From positions 1,512,902 to 1,576,901 of the forward strand of contig JAKVOB010000001.1 in assembly GCA_022483015.1 (NCBI GenBank): DNA of 64,000 nt, given 5' to 3'. The notes under the pieces are model-generated. The model saw nothing but the letters and a program-made list of their open reading frames with translations, was not told where the DNA came from and searched no databases. A program made the position numbers and the translations under genes. Numbering within the stretch: position 1 is the stretch's first letter; each line of letters begins with the position of its first letter. Below are positions 59,270-64,000 of the stretch, piece by piece. This DNA comes from Atopobiaceae bacterium (GTDB lineage: Bacteria > Actinomycetota > Coriobacteriia > Coriobacteriales > Atopobiaceae).

Positions 59270-60994
59270 GTGAAGACCTATTCCAGGATGACCAACCTCT
59301 ATGCACCCACGCTCAAGGAGGATCCGGCCGAGGCCGAGCTCGCGAGTCATAGGCTGCTGCTCCGCGCGGGCATGATCCGCAAGTGCGCCTCGGGCGTCTA
59401 CTCCTACCTCCCGCTCGCCTGGGCATCTCTCAAGAAGATCGAGCAGATCGTGCGCGAGGAGATGGACGGCATCGGTGCGCAGGAGTGCCTCCTGCCCATC
59501 CTCACGCCCGGCGAGCTCTGGCGCGAGTCGGGGCGTTGGGACGACTACGGCCCCGAGCTCATGCGCATCTCCGACCGCCACGAGCGCGAGTTCTGCCTCG
59601 GTCCCACCCACGAGGAGACGGTGACCGACCTCGTGCGCAACGAGCTCCGCAGCTACAAGCAGCTCCCGGTGACGCTCTACCAGATCCAGACCAAGTTCCG
59701 CGACGAGATGCGTCCCCGGTTCGGGCTCATGCGCGGACGCGAGTTCATCATGAAGGACGCCTACTCCTTCAGTGCCGACCAGGCCTCGCTCCAGTCGATC
59801 TATGACGACATGAAGGGTGCCTACGCCCGTATCTGCGAGCGCTGTGGCCTGAGGGCGCTTCCCGTCGCCGCAGACTGCGGGCAGATCGGTGGCGACACCT
59901 CGGTCGAGTACATGGCGCTTGCCGATGCCGGCGAGGCAGCACTGGTGTGGTGCGACTGCGGCTTCGCGGCCGACACCGAGGCGGGCACTGCCACCATCGA
60001 CGTCATGGAAGGTCCCGGAGACACCTGCGAGCGCGTCCATACGCCCTGCGAGGGGAGCTGCGAGGCCGTGGCCTCGTTCATGGGCGTCGACGTGAGAGCG
60101 ACCCGGAAGTCCTTGGCCGTGATGACCGAGGGCGGTACGCCCATTCTCGCGATCATCCCAGGCGACCACGAGATGAACGACGTGAAGGCCGAGCATGCCT
60201 TCGGCACCTATCGTCTCATGGATGACGACGAGCTGGAGGCCTATGGCCTCGTGAAGGGCTTCATGGGTCCCATCGGCCTGAAGCCAGGCGTGAAGGTGGT
60301 CGCTGACGTCTCGCTCAAGGGCTCCATGAGCTGGCTCGTGGGCGGCAACGAGGACGAGACTCACATCAAGGGTGCTCGACCCGGTCGTGACTTCGAGGTC
60401 GACGAATGGGTCGACGTGGCGGCCGCACAGGAGGGCGACCTGTGCCCCGCGTGTGGGCGTCCGCTCAAGGGCGCTCGTGGCATAGAGGTCTCGCAGGTGT
60501 TCCAACTGGGCACCAAGTACTCCAAGACCCTCGGTGCGACCTTCGCCGACGAGAACGGCGACGAGCAGCCCCTCATCATGGGATGCTATGGCGTGGGCGT
60601 CTCTCGCACGCTTGCCGCCGTGGTCGAGCAGCACAACGACGAGCACGGCATCTGCTGGCCCGTCTCGGTCGCCCCGTACGAGGTCGAGGTCATACCCCTC
60701 GACGTGGATGGCGACCTCGTCTGGCCGGCAGCTCAGAGGGTCGCTGAGGCGCTCGTGGGCGCTGGCGTCGAGACGATCATGGACGACCGTGCCGAGCGGC
60801 CCGGCGTCAAGTTCAACGACGCGGACCTCTATGGGTTCCCCTACCAGGTCGTCTGTGGCAAGCGCGCCGTCAAGGACGGGAACTGCGAAGTCAAGAACAG
60901 GCAGACCGGCGAGCGCGAGGTCGTCTCGCTCGACGAGGTCGCGTCGGTCCTCGCCGCACGCGTCGCTGCCGAGCGCGAGCCTGCCTGCGACTGA
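59270..60994 (+). CDS. proS: Prolyl-tRNA synthetase, bacterial type with editing domain
   Basis: Charges tRNA-Pro. The 574-residue protein has class II motifs (GVYSYLPLAWASLKKIE, then GPTHEETVTDLVRNEL and FRDEMRPRFGLMRGREFIMKD), a long insertion from about 225 to 400 that corresponds to the Ala-tRNA-Pro editing domain, then GCYGVGVSRTLAAVVEQ and an anticodon-binding C-terminus. The GTG at 59270 follows AAGGAG and matches the conserved start MKTYSRMTNLYAPTLKE. Confidence 0.96.
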   Translation: MKTYSRMTNLYAPTLKEDPAEAELASHRLLLRAGMIRKCASGVYSYLPLAWASLKKIEQIVREEMDGIGAQECLLPILTPGELWRESGRWDDYGPELMRISDRHEREFCLGPTHEETVTDLVRNELRSYKQLPVTLYQIQTKFRDEMRPRFGLMRGREFIMKDAYSFSADQASLQSIYDDMKGAYARICERCGLRALPVAADCGQIGGDTSVEYMALADAGEAALVWCDCGFAADTEAGTATIDVMEGPGDTCERVHTPCEGSCEAVASFMGVDVRATRKSLAVMTEGGTPILAIIPGDHEMNDVKAEHAFGTYRLMDDDELEAYGLVKGFMGPIGLKPGVKVVADVSLKGSMSWLVGGNEDETHIKGARPGRDFEVDEWVDVAAAQEGDLCPACGRPLKGARGIEVSQVFQLGTKYSKTLGATFADENGDEQPLIMGCYGVGVSRTLAAVVEQHNDEHGICWPVSVAPYEVEVIPLDVDGDLVWPAAQRVAEALVGAGVETIMDDRAERPGVKFNDADLYGFPYQVVCGKRAVKDGNCEVKNRQTGEREVVSLDEVASVLAARVAAEREPACD

Positions 60995-61055
60995 GGACGA
61001 AGTCAGGCGGCATCGCCGTGCGTCCCTCCAACCACCAGCGGGCGAAGGAGCTCAT

Positions 61056-62069
61056 ATGACATACGCCGAGATAGCACATGAGGCCCAAGGGAAGATGGGA
61101 CCCTGCCATGCCTGCCCGGTCTGTGACGGGAGGGCCTGCACGAACCATATCCCCGGTCCAGGGGCCAAGGGCACGGGCAACGTCTCCACGAGGAACTACG
61201 AGGCGTGGTGCACGTTCCGCCTCAACATGGACACGCTCCATGCGTCGTTCGTCCCGGACCTCACGACCGAGTTCCTGGGCAGGACGCTCTCGCTCCCCGT
61301 CATGGTGGGGCCGGTCGGTGACGTGCAACGCCACTACGGCACCGCGTTCGACGACGTCACCTACAACGAGTGCGTGCTCACTGCTGCCGCCTCCGCAGGC
61401 ACGGTCGCCTTCACCGGCGACGGCCTCAGGCCCGAGGTGGTCGAAGGGGCGGCTTCGCTCATCGGCAGGTTGGGAGGCGCCGGCATCCCCACGATCAAGC
61501 CTTGGGCGGCAGATGTGGTGCGGCAGAAGCTCGACCTGGTACGCGCTGCGGACCCGGTCGCCATCGCCATGGACGTCGATGCCGCCGGGCTCCCGTTCCT
61601 CAAGGACCAGGACCCTCCCGCGGGCTTCAAGTCAGTCAAGGAACTTGCCTCGATCATCTCGGACTGCGACCAACCCTTCATCGTGAAGGGCGTCATGAGC
61701 GCGTCAGGTGCCGAGAAGGCCGTCAAGGCAGGGGCGGCCGCAGTCGTGGTCTCGAACCATGGAGGTCGTGTGCTCGACGGGGTCCCGTCGACGGCTGAGG
61801 TGCTCCCGGACGTGGTGGATGCCGTCGGCGATGACGTCGCGGTCCTCGTGGACGGTGGCATCCGCAGCGGTACGGACGTGTTCAGGGCGCTTGCCCTCGG
61901 TGCCGATGCGGTGCTTCTCGCACGCCCGTTCGTCGTGGCGGCCTACGGCAACGGCCAACAGGGTGTCAGGGACCTCATCAGTGTCCTCTCGGACGAGCTC
62001 GCTGACGTCATGGGCATGTGCGGCGCCGCATCCATCGACGACATCGACGAGGACATGCTCACCTGGTAG
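61056..62069 (+). CDS. FMN-dependent alpha-hydroxy-acid oxidase-like protein with N-terminal cysteine cluster
   Basis: A 337-residue TIM-barrel flavoprotein of the lactate/glycolate oxidase superfamily. The FMN and catalytic region is clear: VVVSNHGGRVLDGVPST with catalytic His235 and Arg238, VLVDGGIRSGTDVFRALALGADAVLLARP. Unlike classical oxidases it opens with CHACPVCDGRAC (Cys17, 20, 23, 28), a CX2CX2CX4C pattern that could hold zinc or an iron-sulfur cluster, followed by GPGAKGTG. Similar proteins occur in anaerobic Firmicutes, and I know of no settled substrate. The ATG at 61056 has GAAGGAG. It follows proS by 61 nt and is convergent with the tRNA genes. Confidence 0.82.
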   Translation: MTYAEIAHEAQGKMGPCHACPVCDGRACTNHIPGPGAKGTGNVSTRNYEAWCTFRLNMDTLHASFVPDLTTEFLGRTLSLPVMVGPVGDVQRHYGTAFDDVTYNECVLTAAASAGTVAFTGDGLRPEVVEGAASLIGRLGGAGIPTIKPWAADVVRQKLDLVRAADPVAIAMDVDAAGLPFLKDQDPPAGFKSVKELASIISDCDQPFIVKGVMSASGAEKAVKAGAAAVVVSNHGGRVLDGVPSTAEVLPDVVDAVGDDVAVLVDGGIRSGTDVFRALALGADAVLLARPFVVAAYGNGQQGVRDLISVLSDELADVMGMCGAASIDDIDEDMLTW

Positions 62070-62146
62070 GGCAGGGTATCCGAGAAGGACCTTGGCCCCT
62101 CTCCTCCGACCCCTGCACACCAACTGCACGCATCGGAGAGATACAC

Positions 62147-62183
62147 AAAAGAGCAGGCCACGACTTTCTATGCCGTGACCTGC
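62147..62183 (-). terminator. Intrinsic terminator after tRNA-Met/Ile(CAT)
   Basis: On the minus strand GCAGGTCACG pairs with CGTGGCCTGC (one G-T wobble), followed by CTTTTG. On the plus strand the same stem has a C-A mismatch, so it serves the tRNA. Confidence 0.75.
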
Positions 62184-62191
62184 TTGTTTGT

Positions 62192-62268
62192 TGGTGGGCC
62201 CAGTAGGATTCGAACCTACGACCTAGGGATTATGAGTCCCCTGCGCTGACCGCTGCGCCATGGGCCCT
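62192..62268 (-). tRNA. tRNA with CAT anticodon (elongator Met, or Ile2)
   Basis: Acceptor GGGCCCA pairs with TGGGCCC. The anticodon arm has loop CTCATAA (anticodon CAT) and the T-loop is TTCGAAT. CCA is encoded at 62194-62192. The first pair G1-C72 rules out the initiator. Elongator Met and lysidine-modified Ile2 cannot be separated with confidence by eye. Confidence 0.92.
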
Positions 62269-62296
62269 TCTCGTCCGATGGGGACGTGGGGGAATC

Positions 62297-62323
62297 AAAA
62301 AAAGGGCGGCGACCTTCGCCGCC
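62297..62323 (-). terminator. Intrinsic terminator after tRNA-Ala
   Basis: On the minus strand an 8-bp GGCGGCGA/TCGCCGCC stem with a three-base loop is followed by seven T. It sits between the two tRNA genes, so the CAT tRNA needs read-through or its own promoter. Confidence 0.85.
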
Positions 62324-62338
62324 GCCCCATTGTTCACA

Positions 62339-62414
62339 TGGTGGAGATAAGGGGGTTCGAACCCCTGACCTCATGACTGCCAGTCATGCGCTCTCCCAGC
62401 TGAGCTATATCCCC
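62339..62414 (-). tRNA. tRNA-Ala (anticodon GGC)
   Basis: Acceptor GGGGATA pairs with TATCTCC (one wobble). The anticodon stem is CATGA/TCATG with loop CTGGCAG (GGC), and the T-stem is AGGGG/CCCCT. CCA is encoded at 62341-62339. Reads GCC and GCT alanine codons. Confidence 0.95.
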
Positions 62415-62521
62415 GTGCCGTTGCGTTGATTACTATACCAAAGCGCGCCGAGCGGTCAAGGGGAGATTTGCTACAGTGGGTCAGGAAGGTTCTTGCCCGA
62501 AGAGGCGAAGCAGGGGAGATT

Positions 62522-63535
62522 ATGGCGGCAAGCTCACAGGATGATGCCGAACCCAGGGGGAGAAACTATCTCCAGATCCTTGGGATCCTCTTCCTCGTCT
62601 GGCACTCCATCCTCTCGATCGTGCTCGTCCTGGTGTCCCTGGCATCCATCCTGGGTGCCTTCCATGTGCTCAAGCTGCCATACGACCTGCCCGACTCCAT
62701 AGCGGTCGGTCCCTATCCCGTCGACGTACGGGTGGCCTCCCTCGTCTTCCTCGTATTGTGCCTCGGGGTGGTGGCCCTTGGGTTCTTCCTCGGGATCTAT
62801 TCGATCAGGGTGTCACGTCATCCCATGCTGGCGAGAAGGGCGTCGCGCCTTGCCATCGTGGTGCTGGTCCTGAGCCTGCTCGGGCTCGTGGGATACCTCT
62901 CGCAGCATGACTTCGTCATGGTCCTCGTCTTCCTCTATTCGTCGCTGCTGACCGGCGCCCTTCTGGTGAACCTCGCGACGACGGCCCGGTGCGTCGAGAG
63001 CGGGAGCATCAGTGCCGAGGCACCTACGCCGGACCGGGACTCCCTCGAGAGCGCTGGTGCCTTCGGCCCCGGGCAGGCAGACCTCACGCCTGACGCCCGC
63101 GGGCTCAGGGGCTTCTCGACTATCATGCTCATCTGGGGGGTCCTCAAGGTCTTCATGGGCCTCATGCTGCTCTTCGGGATGCCTGCGGACGAGGCATTCG
63201 GCCATGACCTGCTCTCGTTCCTCGCCTCGGCCTATGGCACCGGGCTGGTGTTCGTGGTCGGCGGTGGCATCGACATGGCCTGTGGTGGCTTCTCGCGGTC
63301 GCTCTCGGCGGCTCCCACGTACGCTACGGTCGCGATTGGCCTCGCGACCCTGTGCGTCATCCTGTATGCCGTCGTACTCGTGGGGTGCGGCCTTTCGCGG
63401 GCGCTTGGTGTCTCCACTGACAGCCAGCAGGTCTTCACGGCAGCCCTCGACGTGCTCCTGGGCGCGGCTGTGCTCTGGTATGCACGCAGGGTCATCAATG
63501 ATGGTGCGGCTTCGTCCGCCGAGAGGGGAGACTGA
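62522..63535 (+). CDS. Multipass membrane protein, function unknown
   Basis: A 337-residue integral membrane protein with about eight hydrophobic helices in two groups of four, separated by a hydrophilic loop of some 45 residues (near 165-210). Helices include ILGILFLVWHSILSIVLVLV and LVFLVLCLGVVALGFFLG; the second group starts at FSTIMLIWGVLKVFMGLML. No catalytic or transport signature was recognised. The ATG at 62522 follows AGGGGAG. An in-frame start 32 codons earlier lies over a basic, unconserved stretch. The gene begins on the far side of tRNA-Ala, divergent from it. Confidence 0.75.
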   Translation: MAASSQDDAEPRGRNYLQILGILFLVWHSILSIVLVLVSLASILGAFHVLKLPYDLPDSIAVGPYPVDVRVASLVFLVLCLGVVALGFFLGIYSIRVSRHPMLARRASRLAIVVLVLSLLGLVGYLSQHDFVMVLVFLYSSLLTGALLVNLATTARCVESGSISAEAPTPDRDSLESAGAFGPGQADLTPDARGLRGFSTIMLIWGVLKVFMGLMLLFGMPADEAFGHDLLSFLASAYGTGLVFVVGGGIDMACGGFSRSLSAAPTYATVAIGLATLCVILYAVVLVGCGLSRALGVSTDSQQVFTAALDVLLGAAVLWYARRVINDGAASSAERGD

Positions 63536-63538
63536 GCC

Positions 63539-63949
63539 TTGTCTGCTGACCAGAGGCTTCTCAAGATCCTGAGCGTCCTGCTCCTCTGCTGGGCCATCGC
63601 CTGTGCCGCGATTGCGGCCTATGACGTCATGGCACTGCTCTCCACGGACTCCTACTCCGAGGGAGGCCTCTTCCTCCTCGTGGTCCTTCTCGCGGATGTC
63701 GCGCTCTCGGTCCTGATGGGCGTCACGGGTGTCATCGGGGCAAACAGCCCCCGGCGCGTCGGCGGCTTCCTCGTGTCGACGTATGTGGCCTTGGGTGTCC
63801 AGGTAGCGACCCTTGTCGCCAACCTGGTCTTCTCGCGGGTCTTTGCCTCGCAGTCCCTGGAGGCGGTCGCCTCCGGTGCCATCATGCTCGCGGTCTCCGT
63901 CGTCGCGCTGGTGCTCGGGCGTAGGGTCAGAGCCCAGGTCGAGGCCTGA
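63539..63949 (+). CDS. Small four-helix membrane protein, function unknown
   Basis: A 136-residue protein with four hydrophobic segments (LLKILSVLLLCWAIACAAIAA; LLVVLLADVALSVLMGVTGV; GGFLVSTYVALGVQVATLV; AIMLAVSVVALVLG) and a basic tail. No family recognised, but it resembles one half of the preceding protein in length and helix pattern. The TTG start is 3 nt after the previous stop, with GGGGAG upstream inside it, so the two are probably cotranslated. The last 51 bases of the window show no further gene start. Confidence 0.68.
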   Translation: MSADQRLLKILSVLLLCWAIACAAIAAYDVMALLSTDSYSEGGLFLLVVLLADVALSVLMGVTGVIGANSPRRVGGFLVSTYVALGVQVATLVANLVFSRVFASQSLEAVASGAIMLAVSVVALVLGRRVRAQVEA

Positions 63950-64000
63950 CGCCTCCTTTCGAGCTCGCATGGGCGGCAGCGTCGTATGCGTGCCGGCGGA

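Noticed and set aside
58238-60646. 802-codon open frame antisense to ispG and proS
   Set aside because: Spans two real genes and their gap, with no protein-like motif.
60534-61055. Long N-terminal extension in frame with the FMN enzyme
   Set aside because: It lies over proS in another phase with Ser/Arg-rich noise; the ATG at 61056 has a good ribosome site and matches the family start.
62153-62183. Terminator for the FMN enzyme on the plus strand
   Set aside because: The plus-strand stem has a C-A mismatch, whereas the minus strand has a G-T wobble plus a T-run; it belongs to the tRNA.

Overview
The window is a GC-rich, gene-dense, entirely chromosomal segment with no mobile element, CRISPR array or rRNA operon visible. 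It combines actinobacterial base composition with Firmicutes-like gene content: two-subunit GlyRS (glyQ/glyS), folate-dependent TrmFO, PPDK with its DUF299 regulator, and an RNase HII carrying the Bacillus-type N-terminal extension. Together with CCA-encoding tRNAs, the MEP isoprenoid pathway and a DUF6273 protein, this points to class Coriobacteriia. An Olsenella/Atopobiaceae-like organism is my best guess; genus is an inference from gene content, not a measured match.

Layout. 1-6063 (minus): aromatic amino-acid operon, transcribed as aroF(DAHP synthase)-tyrA-aroB-aroA-aroC-pheA; pheA runs off the left edge. 6228-6304: tRNA-Arg(CCG). 6413-11474: cation P-type ATPase overlapping aconitase. 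11587-20754: a zinc-ribbon membrane protein, a cyclophilin and a TPR membrane protein lead into the rod-elongation cluster mreB-mreC-mreD-PBP2-rodA. 20808-21755: DUF697-like protein. 21885-28334: rplU-rpmA, a terminator, then obg-proB-proA-nadD-yqeK-rsfS, mostly stop/start-overlapping. 28331-31585 (minus): response regulator, histidine kinase and DNA polymerase IV.

31827-34347: rpsP-khpA-rimM-trmD-lepB (ribosome and tRNA maturation, signal peptidase). 34396-42504: glyQ-glyS-PPDK regulator-ppdK-dgt. 42574-43557: DUF6273 membrane-anchored protein. 43710-48107: rplS, rnhB, yraN, comM (frameshifted) and dprA. 48156-50422: trmFO and a Xer recombinase. 50586-60994: the classic rpsB-tsf-pyrH-frr-uppS-cdsA-dxr-rseP-ispG-proS block, joining translation, undecaprenyl and phospholipid synthesis and the MEP pathway; rseP is frameshifted. 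61056-62069: FMN alpha-hydroxyacid oxidase-like enzyme with an N-terminal cysteine cluster. 62192-62414 (minus): tRNA-Met/Ile(CAT) and tRNA-Ala(GGC), each with its own terminator. 62522-63949: two uncharacterised multipass membrane proteins.

Most of the window is conserved housekeeping. The points most worth a second look are: (a) a roughly 115-residue helix-turn-helix-like cytosolic insert in the site-2 protease RseP; (b) two reading-frame breaks, in comM at a seven-G run and in rseP; (c) the zinc-ribbon/cyclophilin/TPR group joined to the mre cluster; (d) the cysteine-cluster FMN enzyme; (e) a rearranged core gene order in which glyQS-ppdK-dgt sits between lepB and rplS. I found no convincing wholly new multi-gene system.
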